A stretch of 64,000 nt of DNA from Oenanthe sinensis (taxonomy: Eukaryota > Streptophyta > Magnoliopsida > Apiales > Apiaceae), in assembly GCA_028671895.1 (NCBI GenBank), contig CM053809.1, forward strand, positions 32,463,501 through 32,527,500, in the 5' to 3' direction. Below are positions 17,844 through 30,090 of the stretch, in pieces (the stretch's first letter is position 1; every line of letters starts with the position of its first letter). The notes beneath the pieces are model-generated. The model saw only the letters and a list, made by a program, of their open reading frames with translations, ran no database searches and was not told the DNA's origin. A program made the position numbers and the translations under genes.

Positions 17844-20800
17844 TCACATTAGGAGCGCTGCATAAAGAAGTTGATTCCATGTATCAGGCAATCCAGGGAG
17901 ACACCAGTGGCTGCAGTCCATTCCAGAATGGTCATTACTATAAGCTGACGGGTGGCCGTCTTTCCTTAGCTGGGAAAGTGTCGTGATGTCGAGCAGGTAA
18001 ACTTGTTTCTTCATTGAACTCAGTACTTTCTTCAAAATAAAAGCAGCTGCAGGTTCTCCTGCTGGATACGTTGACCCTGTTAGCGGCCCTAGCTCCCCGT
18101 AGCAAGTTTTTGATTTTGAACTCCATTCCTTGCCCCTGTTTTTACATGATTTAACGATGTTACTCATCCTACGATTATTTAAAGCTGCCTTGTAAGTTTG
18201 TAGTATATCAGTGTAGATCTAGGCAAATTATATTATATGATGTAAATTTGTAATGCAATAGTGTTAGAAGTCACTAACTGATAATGAGTAGGAGAAATCC
18301 CTTGAAAGAAGACTCTAGTTTTGGAAGTGTCAATGTTTGAATCAACCCATCTAGCCCATGTGCTCAGTCCTCTGTAAAATGCTGTCATACGATCCATGTC
18401 TTTTCTCACGGTAGTTCCATCTTGCACATAATCCCATCTGAAATGCCGAAAATGAATGGTTATTATTTGTAAAAAAACTTACAATGAGATACACATGTAT
18501 GCGCGAGAGAATGACTATTACGGTTGAGATTTTCCTGTGTGAGTCCACCAGTGCCAGGTGTTGAATATTAGCATGTCTGCACCTCTCCATGAATTTCCTC
18601 CCATAATTGAATCCAGTTTTAATACTCTCCCAATCTTTTCTCGCACTATGTCTACCAAGTAAACTGTATGGTATAGCATTATCGATACTCCATACTCCTG
18701 CATATTGTTTAGTATCTTTTTTCAGTAAAAAATATTAAAAAAGGTTCTGCATTCATCTCATGCCTTTTGCCGGAACAAAATATTATTTTAACTGCAAAAG
18801 AGGTTACTATGCAATCAAATTCTTGCACATTATTGTGTCCAACAGAGTACTACCTAAAGAAGCTGCCATGAATATGAAATTCAAGTTGCAGCCACCTAAC
18901 TAGTGGACCCCGTCATATTGTTGATGAGAAATTGGGCCTTAAATTTTCATATGGCATAATGTTATAAATGCAATAGCTGGACAATCACATTCCAAGACAC
19001 ATGAATGTTGAGGATTAAATTTTGGATATAAACATTTTTGCCAGAACTAGTGAGAATTGGCTCTTAAACATGAATTTTGGTCGTTATAGCAGTGCACAAG
19101 ACTCCCGCACATGTAACATTAGGAACTGGGGTTGAGAAGAAGGTCCTGATGAACGCTACATTACCTTAAATTTCATTAAGAGATTGTCGGTTGGTCATAA
19201 CATGCCTTTTAGTCTTTTACTATACAATAAAAAATAATTCTAAAAAGTAAATTCCCAATTTTGTTATCTTTAAACAATAGTTTTGCAAGACATAAAATTA
19301 GTAGATGAAACTAAACGAGTAACTTAAGGTCTCATTATTCAACGAGAATGTATGTGCGCAGTGTTGGAACTAGGATTGTAAGAGATCCGAGACTAATAAA
19401 TACCAATAATTTCGCAGGCTAGCAGAGCTGCCCCTGGCGCTAATTCTGTTATTATGCTGTCATGTGTGTGAGAAAGCCACCCACAGACAGCTTTACACCC
19501 AATCATTCCGGATAACGCTAGCACTCTAGGCCACACTGTGTCTGAACAGCCTCTACTTAAATTGAAATGGTCGGAGGTAGATGAGGTAAGCCATTATTTA
19601 ATTGAGTCATTTAGATGTTATAATCATTATATAATTGACACTCATGCCTTACATCCAGATATATTATCATTAAAAAAATTCATTAATATATGAACGGTTT
19701 TTTAGTGTGGCCAAGGTATATAATAAATGAGTTGTCAAATTTTGATTGACTTCTATTTATTAATGATAATGGACCCCTTATGTACAGAAAATCTGCTAAT
19801 AAAAAAAAGACACCTCACAAAAGTGTCATGAAACTAAGTGACTAATTTGTGTTCATGAGAACATACTAGAAAGGCCCATATACGAATAGAAAAGTAGGTA
19901 TATTAAATAAAGTTAATAGGAAAATGATGTATTCTTCTTGATGCTCTTATAAAATGATTTTAATTTATTTATATTAGGTGCGCATTACTCATAGTATAAA
20001 TATGCCAACTAATATCAAATACTAAAGTACTTTAAGTTTTATAATGTCATATTACAGACAGGTGATAATACATGAAGTCTTTGTCAAGTTCAATCATTAA
20101 CATTCTGAAGTAAGTGGTACTCCATTAAAGTATAATGCATTTGAACTTTCACTCTAAGATTTTGACAGATTTGATTATCTCCCACAATATCTAATTTACA
20201 TGATATGAGATCATATGATAATGAAAATTTCTTTCAGAAAAAATAATCATTCTCAGGACCAAAGATAATAAAGAAAACATCCTTTTAGACAGTTTGTTAG
20301 AACCAGCAGAAGATCTGCAGAAAATAGGGATAAAATAAAAACACAGATCCTTCTTATAAGTAACAAACTGACGGCTTTTGATTTTTCTTTTTCATAAGTT
20401 TCGATTTTCTGTAAAGGGGTCGAGAGTTGTACCGTAAATAATATTTGCAACGAAATGACAGTTCCATGCAGCAAAAACTTATAGGACCAAACAGTAATAA
20501 TAAAAGAAACAAACAATAAAACAGTAGTAACTGGGAAGAAAAGTAAACACTTTACTAACCTCAAAAGTAACTGATGAGACTAAACCTGTCCTCACGTATT
20601 TGGTTCTAGACTGTGGCACCGACGCATGAACCATACAACACAGTGACTGCCACTCGTTCAGACTCAGTGAGTCACCCACAAACATTATCTTCTTTCCTCT
20701 CCATCTCCTCAGAAAATCCAACCCGTTAAACCTACAACAATATATGTGTTTTTTTGATGTCAAACCATTTATAACACTTTGCATATTTAGGATCTTTACT

Positions 20801-21480
20801 TTTTAACCAAAAATATACCTAAAAGCACAAAGACACGCATATATCTCTATCCTTAATTAAACCACCCTTTCTTGCACAAAAGTCATAGTAGTAGTAAAAC
20901 ACCACACCTACACTGTAAGTCTGTAACACACACTTGCATGTAGAGAGTAGAGATCATGATTTAGCAAATAAATTTAGTCATAAAAGGGAGATTATCGTTC
21001 AAATTATTTTATTTTACAAACCCGTAACACAAATTATCGGTAACAATAGTACAAATAATAGAAAGTAGTACTAAAAATCTAAAATCGACTCATCGCACTC
21101 CCAATGAAATAAATTATCATCTCGTAATTTGTAGAACACCACAACTATATTCGATCAACAGATAAATACATAGTTACATACCTGGGCAAGTTACAAGAGT
21201 CAGGTTGCCAAGAATATTTGAGGTACTGTTTATCAGGGCGACCATTTTTAGTGCAATCAAACTCAGAGTCTATAAAAGGGCAGCTAGAAGATTGATAAAG
21301 AGGGTAAGAAGAATCAACGACCCATTTTCCTTGAAACAAATTGCATTTACCTCCTCCTAGTTTCTTACCTTTCAAACTAGTCTCATTATACACAGTCTCT
21401 GTTGCTATAACAACCAGAACTTGAAGAAGAATAAACAGAGTCAATAATTTAAAGAAAGCCAAACTGTACTTAGATCCCAT
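17844..21480 (-). CDS. Trichome birefringence-like (TBL/PMR5) polysaccharide O-acetyltransferase
   Basis: Minus-strand exons: 21480-21182, 20731-20560, 18697-18522, 18437-18279 and 18135-17844, all GT..AG. They give 365 residues in one frame, normal for TBL proteins. Residues 1-28 form a hydrophobic signal peptide or anchor (LAFFKLLTLFILLQVLVVIA). The Cys-rich TBL domain (CNLFQGKWVVD, CPFIDSEFDC, YSWQPDSCNLPR) precedes the GDS esterase motif at 119-121 (FVGDSLSLNEWQSL). The DxxH motif is at 342-345 (DCSHWCLPGLPDTWN). Family members work in the Golgi and transfer or remove acetyl groups on xylan, mannan or pectin; the substrate here cannot be read from sequence. All catalytic motifs are present. 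Intron 2 is about 1.9 kb. It most resembles the TBL37-43 clade by general impression only. Confidence 0.92.
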
Positions 21481-21551
21481 TTTGCTCTAAAAGTTGCATA
21501 TAAAGACAGCCAGTGCACAAGAGTTGTCTAAGACAGCACTTCTGCACTTGT

Positions 21552-21559
21552 TATTTATA
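21552..21559 (-). promoter_or_regulatory. TATA box of the TBL gene
   Basis: TATAAATA on the minus strand, 72 bp upstream of the ATG at 21480. It would place the transcription start near 21520-21528 and give a 5' UTR of about 45 nt. Confidence 0.65.
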
Positions 21560-21732
21560 CAGACAGCCAACTAAGCACCCCACATCATACGTATAGGTGT
21601 GCATGTATTTATCTGTGAAATGTATACAATTTCACATGGTAAATGCAACATGGGATATGATATTTTTTTGTGAGTGAGGTGAGTGCACACATATATGGTC
21701 ACTTGTGATTCTGAATGTAGTGGTTTTGGTTA

Positions 21733-21774
21733 GGGCGGGGCGGGGCGGGTACTTTTTGTGGGGGTGGGGGTGGG
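21733..21774 (+). promoter_or_regulatory. G-quadruplex-forming G-run cluster upstream of the TBL gene
   Basis: The plus strand has GGGCGGGGCGGGGCGGG at 21733-21749, which matches the four-run G3 with one-base-loop pattern. A second cluster of runs of 5, 5 and 3 G follows at 21760-21774. It lies about 250 bp upstream of the TBL ATG, on the strand opposite to the coding strand. Its role is inferred from composition only. Confidence 0.55.
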
Positions 21775-22846
21775 TCACATGGAACTTCGGATTATTCTGC
21801 ATTCTTTTTACTGGCTGAAAGAAAAGTCACGGAGAGCAAATGTGTATATGTTACATGAATGTGCACATTCCACTTCCTCAAATCATTCACTCAAAAAAGA
21901 AGTTTACTATAAAATTTACCAATTTTATGGAATTTTTCTACAAGACAAAAAAGTTAGAATCTCATGCTGGTATGAAGTATCTATATAAAATTTGGTTTTA
22001 CCTAATCTTTTTGTCCAAGTGTTGTAAAGTTCTTACTTCATACACCAACTTAATTTTTAGACCAGCATTTGATGGGATACATATATGATTTTCGAGTCTT
22101 AAATTAAGAAATGTCTCCATTAAACTTTTCGTATGTGTATGTATATGATTAGAAAAATGACCAAGAAGCAACAAAACTTCACGTGAGATATACAACAGAA
22201 GACAAAAAAATAAGTTCCTAAGGGAAGAAAAGGTTAAATGAAACAATAAAAAGCTGACTTTGATTTTGAAGTGCTAAAAGGACGACAATGCCGGATAATA
22301 TTAACAATAAATTTAGGTCAGGGTAATGATGTATATTTGGAGAAATCAAGCCTAATCTTTGTTCTAAGTGAAATGATTATTGTAAAACTCTGGATAAAGT
22401 ATGCCATTTATTTTCCAAGCAAACTGTGAGGGATTGAATTTTAATAGATTAGAAGAATGAGAATACTAATAGTACTAGTATTTGTCATGAATTAAACTTG
22501 AAATAAACGAGATGAAGCTCATCGAGACATTAATCAGTATCTAATACCAGAAATCTATATTAAGATAAAATTACCCTGACAAATCACTTTAAAAAATATG
22601 AGAAAAGCTGAAATTTTCTAAATATTAAGCAAAATATATATATAATTTAAACTCATGTATGTTATGTATGTATGCATGCGCGTGTGAGAAAAGAAGAAGA
22701 AAGAAGATGATAGTTCCAGTGATAATGGAAGCATATAATTACAAAGCAGCCTTCTCTGGCTCTGGCTAGTGGCTACCTAATATTTGCTGTGCGGCAGTTC
22801 TAAAATGGTGGAATATAAGACCACTTAGGCACTTGGTACTATGCAG

Positions 22847-23538
22847 CAGGGGTGTGAAAAAATCGAAACTGATAAAACCGAAATCGAAATTGAAAATTTT
22901 AAAATCGAACCGAACTGATTGATCGGTTCTGGTTTCGGTTATAGGTTAAAACCGAACTGCAAAATATCGAACCGAATCGATTATTAAAAAATATATATAT
23001 ATAAATTTTTTTAAATAATAAATATATATATATATATTAATATAAATATATAGTATTACAAGTTTTCGAAATATAGATACATCAAAATGATAGTGAAATA
23101 ATTTCATTTCTACTCATATTAAGAATTTCAAAGAGTAATTTTAACATAGAGAAGATCGAGACATGACAATAGTAGGATTGATTGATTATTAATTAATGAA
23201 GTTAGTATTTATTTTATTATTTAATCGAGATAATTAGAATAAATTATATAACTCATTACAGTAATATACAATTTCAGTCAAGTTTAATATAAAACTAGCT
23301 AATAAAGAAGTAAGTTATAAAAATTTTCTCAAAAGTCGAGAACGTTATTATTTATAAATTTAAAGTCTTATAATATTTTTATGATTTTTTCGTTCGGTTT
23401 TATAACCGAAACCGAACCAAATTTTTTAAAACTGAAACCAACGATTCGGTTACGATTTTCAATTTTCAAAACCGAAAATATGCGATTTCGGGTTTGATTT
23501 CGGGACAAAACCGCCCCTAACCAAACCATGTTCACCCC
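22847..23538. mobile_element. Inverted-repeat non-autonomous element, possibly hAT-like
   Basis: The left end CAGGGGTGTGAA and right end TTCACCCC are inverse. Behind them both ends carry many copies of ACCGAA-type motifs in opposite orientation (AACCGAAC on the left, TTCGGTTT and CCGAAACC on the right), around an AT-rich centre. No matching target duplication could be found, so the borders and class are uncertain. Confidence 0.45.
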
Positions 23539-24353
23539 AACTTTGTAGACAAGCTATCTGATCGATTTGTTAGTAGTATATAAATAAAAACCTTAATTTA
23601 GGAACGACATTGAAATTATTGGAAAAAGCAAACGCAGTGTTTAAGCTAGTTGGGTCTATACATCTTGTTCCACAATTTCAACAACTAATGAAATGTCAAA
23701 GGAGCCATTCTCTCACGCACTTATATGTAAAAATTTACTAAATTTTTTACTTTTTACGTCCGTTGCTGAGAACTTTACCTAACGTCCTTTTTATTTCGAA
23801 TAAACGCATAAATTTGAATTCTAAGCCTTTTTCATTTAATTATGTTTGTGCATGCATCATATTGTCAATTTTTATATGTATCTATTGTCTATGGTCCATT
23901 GGTCCTACTTTCTTGATGGTACTCCTTGTGACTTATTTTTTAGGGGCAATAATAGATGTCGTTAGCAAATTGACGACTGTTTTTATTCGAAACTTCTTAA
24001 TTATTAGTTCTTAATTAAATTAGGTGATATGATCATCCTCACAACTTCAATTGATAGGGTTCTTGACCTTATAGTTTCAAATTGTAATTAGTTTAATCAA
24101 ATAACTATCAACCTTTATGAAAGTTTCTTAGAAACGAAAGTGATAGTAACCAAATTAATTAACTATAAAAAAATAAAGTGATAGTAGCCTACAGTCACAT
24201 CAATACATAACTTGTTAAATATACTTCTGCCTTTAATTGTAGGGAGCATTTCATAGCATTAAAGTTCTTGATTGCCTATGCAATATACGGGTAAACCTCA
24301 ATAAAAATAAAATAATGGTTAGGCTATATTAATATAGTATCACTTATCTTATA

Positions 24354-24595
24354 CTCCCTCGGTCCCAAATTATTTGTCCACTTTTACGCGTAGTTTAAGG
24401 TGTATTGACCGTATAGTTATATAATTTTTTAAGAAAAAAAATCTTTTTTTGAATAATTTTTTTTAAAAAAAAATAAATATTAAACTTTTATTCACAAAAA
24501 AGAGTTTTTCTTAATAATTTATATAACTATGCGGTCAATGTACCTTAAATTACGTGTAAAAGTTAAAGTGAAAAAGTAATTTGGGACGGAGGGAG
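24354..24595. mobile_element. Stowaway-type MITE with long inverted repeats
   Basis: Starts CTCCCTCGGTCCCAAATTA and ends TAATTTGGGACGGAGGGAG. The inverted arms extend about 65 bp (GACCGTATAGTTATATA on the left against TATATAACTATGCGGTC on the right). TA precedes the left end at 24352-24353; the right TA has been lost. The centre is poly-A/T. No coding capacity. Confidence 0.82.
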
Positions 24596-24828
24596 CTGAG
24601 AATTTCAAGAACCCTTGTTATCCCTTGGAAAATCAGGCTAGGCTAGGCTGGATCCAACTAAAGCAACTGCAGAAATATAAATTTGGGCACAAACATTGTA
24701 AAGATATGAATCACGCAAAAAGGTCATTCTCAATCTCGTAGTAATCAGATGAAAGTTATTAAGAACGTGACAAATTGACAATTAAAGTTTTTACATTATA
24801 TGTGTAACTATCTGTCCCAATATTATGC

Positions 24829-24908
24829 CAGTGCACTCTGTTTGTTTTGTGGTCAATGAGCATTACTGGCATAATGCTCATTGACCACAAAACAAACGGA
24901 GTGCACTG
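24829..24908. repeat. Near-perfect 37-bp hairpin with a 6-bp loop
   Basis: Positions 24829-24865 pair with 24872-24908. The only flaw is one G:T pair (24839 with 24898). The stem includes GTGCACT, TTTGTTTTGTGGTCAATGAG and its complement. The stem is far longer and more perfect than expected in AT-rich DNA and is not part of any element recognised here. Confidence 0.85.
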
Positions 24909-25609
24909 CAATGTCACTTACATAAATTGTTAAATACATCTGTAACGATAATGTTGAGTCCAGAAGATATATTTAATATTTTGATAGTAAAAGGTCGAGA
25001 ATTCGAACCAAACAGTATCTCAAAATTGCGAGAAAGGAGTCACCGACGACTATAAACCAAACAAGTTGCTGGTCCATTTAGCTCCCACCCTATACAGCAA
25101 AATTGTAAAAGTCATGCAATGGTTCGACATGGCCACTTAAATGTTTGTACAATATTAATTTTGCATAGAGAAACATCGACCACGTACCGGAGACAGGGAT
25201 ATCAAGTTGACCGGTTGTGCACTCAATTTATTGTTACTTTGAAGCTTTCTTTGCTCTCTCAATCACATGAACTTTTATACAAGCTGCGATGGTAATTACA
25301 ATTGAATTTATTATGGATTTGCGTTTGTCACACGTCTTGTTATGACAAGGTTCTGGACATAGATCACATATTTTTTATTTTTCACAAAATATGAATTATA
25401 GAGTGGTTAGATCATATATGTGGTCTGTTGATGTGGGTGACAGAGATAATAGAAATCACAAAAATTTATATATTATGATTTATGCTTATCTAATATCTTT
25501 GAAATTTATGGTTGATATCTGTCTTGAGAACTTCGTTTAGACAAACCCATGCTGCCAAGTGCTAAATGATTCAATTATATATTACAGTATCATACACTTT
25601 TATCTTTAG

Positions 25610-25836
25610 CCTCCTCCCGTTCCAGAATCGTTTTAATTTTTGATACATATATTAAAATTTTAAAAAAAACATAATTTAAACTATTATAAATTTTTATATC
25701 AAATAAAAATTTTAAAAAAAAATTAAAATCTATATTTTTATTTACTATAAAAAATTTAATGTAATAACAAATTTAACTATATTTCCCCCTACGTGTCAAA
25801 AATCAATATAAGTAATATTTTAAAACGAAAGAGTAT
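25610..25836. mobile_element. Decayed Stowaway-like MITE
   Basis: The left end CCTCCCGTTCCAGAATCG and right end TTTAAAACGAAAGAGTA are degenerate inverses. Inside them, TTTTAATTTTTGATACAT on the left faces TGTCAAAAATCAATATAAG on the right. No intact target duplication. Confidence 0.4.
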
Positions 25837-26300
25837 TTTCCAATAAGCAGTTAATTGATTTTTTTTTTATCTGACAGCAATTTAGTTCAAAGCTATTTTA
25901 CCATTTTAATTCAGTCAAATTAATTTGGTTAAATTTTTATCAATTCAGAATAATTTTGCGATTTCAATTATGACCAATTAATCTCATTCAATTTTTTCGC
26001 AAAATGTTGCGACTACAGACCCCATTTGGTTAATATGCTCAGTCCTACTCCTACCGGCTACCAGTACGGCTACATACATTTGACAGCACGCATTGATATT
26101 TACATGAGATTGACATGCAGACTCTGCTGACAATTATGCCTCTCTCTTTTTTTGCTATATGGCAATTATGCCTTCTTTCATTGGAAAAGAATAAAAAAAT
26201 CTAAACATAATATTATGAAATATATTATTTTACTGAAAAATTGCATTATAATATCTAATTTCATGCAAAGCAGTTTGAAGAAATAATATTGTACAAAACC

Positions 26301-29010
26301 AAGTTATTGTCAGAGTAGGAATTCGATTACACATTTTCTTAATTAGGTACTATACCGTCTATAAGAACAGAGTAATAATGGGTTCAAGTTCTCTTTTCCT
26401 ATACAAATATTCTAGATGAAAGTTTCTAATGCCAATATACAAAGAGTTTTAATGCCAATATACATTATTTAGCAAAGGAACTTTTAAACAACAACAAAAC
26501 CAAAGATATTCTCAAAGGGATGGTTAACCTTTTAGCAAGAGCAGCCATAAACCACCATTAGCTGGACAAAGATCTAGCATATGGACCCACACCAGACAAC
26601 TAGGCTTTTATCAGATGGTAAACATTGATCAGGATCACAAGGGGCAGACACTGAAAGCTCAAAATTGATCACTTAGACCTCAATGAAAAGTGGAGACTTA
26701 AGTTCTTCAATGTAGGTACCTATAGCTTCGCAGTCATCAACCAGTCAATTCTCCAAGTCAACAAATACAGTAAAACTAGATGATCGATTGAACATCTAAA
26801 GTTATAATCACCAAAACTCGTAATGCCAGGTGTATCCTGACGTACACACACTCAAAGAAACTTTCAAATTCAGAGAAACCCCGGTAGAGATGCTATTTCT
26901 ACAAGGACTGATTTAACACCTGAGGTTATCCAACCCATTGATCCGCACTACCAGATCATGAGAAATGCAACTGACCTAAAAATATTCAAGATAGGCCACC
27001 TGATCGATGAGACCAAATATTTAGTCTTTGCATTGTTGCATAACCACTTAATATGATTTCTTCAATATAGCAGACCACGAAGACCTTTGAATTTTCAGAG
27101 TCTAGTAATCAGGTACCTGCTTTATTAATAACAAACAGGCACATTCCAACTTGTTGAGAATAATCAAACAGCTTGACTTTGATGCAGCAACTTAACCAAC
27201 TTGTAAAGTTTACTAAGCCATTTCACAACAAGATGAAAAACCCTTACGAACTGGAGCAACAAAAGAAGCTCACAGCTTTTTTCAGATGGTGCTAATCATC
27301 GGTATATCAACACACAATTCTCGTTTGTTTTCGTTCAAGCAAGTAGAGCAACATGATTAACTACACCAACCTCATCGGCACTTGTCTAATTCATAATGTA
27401 ACCAACTCCATCATACAACAGCTCACACAGTCTCGACTATCTTAACTTTGTGGTAAGGTAGTCTGATCAAAGCAACAACCCATCTCTAATAGGAAAATTG
27501 CAACCTACAAAATCCTTTCGAAAAGCTTGACAGATAAGAGGAGTCTTCCTGCCAACTGCTGTCCCAGATATCTGTTAACCTGGAGCTACTATTTAATTTG
27601 ATAATTTAAATGCAAAGTTTGACACATAGCTTAAGCAAATACTTGAGCAAAGTTAAACAAAATAAACAACTGGATGCAAAAAGTATGAGTTGTTTTGAAG
27701 CAGGCTCTAATTTTAAGTTAACATAGCATGGATTTTATAAAAGCTTGTACAAACACCATTCAAGTGAGAATATTTAGTCCAAGTATTCACCCAGTACCAC
27801 AAAACACAAAGAATAAGATTCTTCAAGAGAATAAGGTGTTGCCTACACTAGTATAAAGGTGGCATATATTGTTGGCAGGTGGTATAAAGGTGGCATAAAC
27901 GTTGGCAGGTGGTATAAATAGTAAATACAACAGTCATCTACAACCCAAAACTAGGAGGGATTTCAACTAAATCTACAATCAAAGGTATAAAAGCATACAG
28001 TAGCCAAACACTACTATAAGCATTGCAAAACAGAACTATGTAAACCAATCTGTGATAAATCAAATGAACAAAATCATTAATGGAATCTGGGAAATGATGG
28101 CATCGACTTGCAAATGGTCAAGTTCACACCTTTATCTAAGCATAGCAGCCAGATCATCCACAATTTAGATTACGCTTGCTTTGTAAAATGTTTACCTTTC
28201 AAGAGCAAAAGATATCCCGTAATTTTATTAACTACAATCAACAACTCTAAACCAACATGACTCATCCAAACTCATATATATGACCTCAACAAAATTAGTT
28301 GATTTTTTACAAATTTTAATAATTTTTATTATCTCCTAATTATTTTCTCCAATCAAGTCAAGAAAATAATTTTTATATCCAAATTCTATATTATTGCACA
28401 AAATAAAATATATCTATAAACGTTATTTTCCAAACAAATCAAGTTTCTTTAATTATTTTTTTCATGTGCACAGTACTTCATACAAATATAACACAAATTT
28501 AAGAAATTTAAACATTTCCAAAAAATAATTATTGTAATTAATTATTTGGGTACAAATGTAAAACCAATAGTCTTTCATGAAATTGATAGCCAAAGAAATT
28601 TCATATACAATTACAAGAAACATCGTTATCCTCAAGCTGCCATTCCCACTTCATCATAAAACATCAACAATTATTGCCAATAAAAATTTCAATAATGCAG
28701 GTTACTAAATAATATTCATATACAATTTTTGTGCACATGTATATAATTTCACCAAAATAACTTTTATTCCATATGCTAGAAAGCAACATGGAATATGTTT
28801 TATGTCTACAACAGAAAAGAACCTCTAAATGTGTTTTGTCAGTCTTGTGTTCCACAAGACAATAAGACATACACAACAATGGGCAAACTAAAGCAACTTA
28901 ATTTAGAGCAAAGATCAAGATTTTCTCACAAAATAGAAAAAGACCTCATTAAAAGGCTGGAACCCCCTGACTATTTAAGGACCAATGACCGAAATAAAAA
29001 CTTATTATTA
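26301..29010 (-). other. Non-coding, GC-richer stretch downstream of the UBA2-type gene
   Basis: No convincing reading frame on either strand. From about 26,380 to 28,300 the base composition is more balanced than in the neighbouring AT-rich DNA, which suggests transcribed but untranslated sequence. It could be distal 3' UTR of the UBA2-type gene or a separate non-coding RNA. I cannot distinguish these, and it may equally be old repeat sequence. Confidence 0.3.
27851..27921. repeat. Short tandem repeat, about 30 bp x 2.3
   Basis: GTATAAAGGTGGCATA starts at 27851 and again at 27882, each copy ending GTTGGCAGGTG. A third, partial unit (GTATAAATAG) starts at 27912. Confidence 0.8.
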
Positions 29011-29019
29011 TTTTGTTTT

Positions 29020-30081
29020 GGGTTAAGGAACGAAAAAACCCTTGTGGTGGTTTAGGCTTAGGAGCGGATAAGCCCATGTGGTTTAATAAGGCTCAAATAA
29101 ACCCTTCAAATTAAAACTAATGGTTCAATATAGCCTTTCTAGTTAGTTTTTCTTAACTATAGTTAGAAATATTATTAAATATCTAATTACATTAATATAA
29201 ATATATATATATACATATATATCTTATATTATTAATTTTTTATTAATAACATTATTATTTATAAATTAATATGTTTTTTATATAATTTATTTTTATTAAA
29301 TAACTCTATAAAATAATAAATAAGTTGTTAACCAATATTAATGTATGTATATACTTTTTTTAATTACTTGACTATTAATTTTTAACCTTTAAACATTTAC
29401 ACGTTAGTTTGTATTTTACTTTTAAATTCTACTTACTCGACGGATATTTATATTTTTTTAATAATTAACTAAATATGAGTGATATTTTAATATTAAATTA
29501 TAATACATACAAACACACACACTTACTTACATACATATAAAGATATATATAGACAAATATGCACAATTTCTTACATTTCGTATAATGTACAAAATTGTTT
29601 TAAATATTTATTATTTTTACTTTAATATTGTATTTATATGATTAGAATTTATTTTTATTTTTATATCTATGATTTTAATTTATTTATAATCTTGTGTAGA
29701 AATACTTTTATATAATTTTTCACATATTTCATACGTGTTCGTGTTTAAAAGAGATAAAATTTATATATTTTATTTAAAGATAAGTTTTAATTAGAATGTA
29801 ATTTTTTTTGATATATTTTTTCGTGTAACAATATTGTTATGATATACATGAATATTAACGTCATAATATTAAAATTAGAATATTTTGATATATTTTTAAA
29901 ATATTAATGTCACAATATACATGAATATAGTAATTTTCTAACCATAGTTAAGAAAAACTAACTAGAGGGGCTATATTGAACCATTAGTTTTAATTTGAAG
30001 GGCTTATTTGAGCCTTATTAAACCACATGAGCTTATCCGCTCCTACGCCTAAACCATAAGGGTTTTTTCGCTCCTTGCCCC
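29020..30081. mobile_element. MULE-type foldback element with 150-bp terminal inverted repeats
   Basis: The arms 29020-29170 and 29935-30081 are inverted copies with roughly ten mismatches and one 3-bp gap. Shared blocks include CGAAAAAACCCTT, TAGGAGCGGATAAGC, TGTGGTTTAATAAGGCTCAA and AAATTAAAACTAATGGTTCA. The 9-bp TTTTGTTTT is present on both sides (29011-29019 and 30082-30090), the target-duplication size of Mutator-like transposases. The 760-bp centre is very AT-rich and has no transposase, so the element is non-autonomous. Confidence 0.82.
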
Positions 30082-30090
30082 TTTTGTTTT

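Larger units (their letters stand above)
21775..26300. other. Intergenic, repeat-rich; no gene supported
   Basis: No exon with a recognisable protein was found. Listed separately within it are an inverted-repeat element (22847-23538), a Stowaway MITE (24354-24595), a 37-bp hairpin (24829-24908) and a decayed MITE (25610-25836). The short open frames are uninterpretable. Confidence 0.55.

Noticed and set aside
19370..19580. GC-richer stretch in TBL intron 2 as a possible extra exon or nested gene
   Set aside because: No open frame with recognisable similarity, and the TBL exons on either side join in phase without it.
22847..23538. A confident hAT assignment for the ACCGAA-rich inverted repeat
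   Set aside because: No 8-bp target duplication could be matched on the two sides.
24351..24600. CRISPR-like array from recurring short repeats in the AT-rich regions
   Set aside because: This is a plant nuclear window, and the repeats are MITE arms or simple sequence with no regular spacers.
28795..29055. A plus-strand 86-codon open frame before the foldback element
   Set aside because: It runs into the element's inverted repeat and has no similarity or promoter support.
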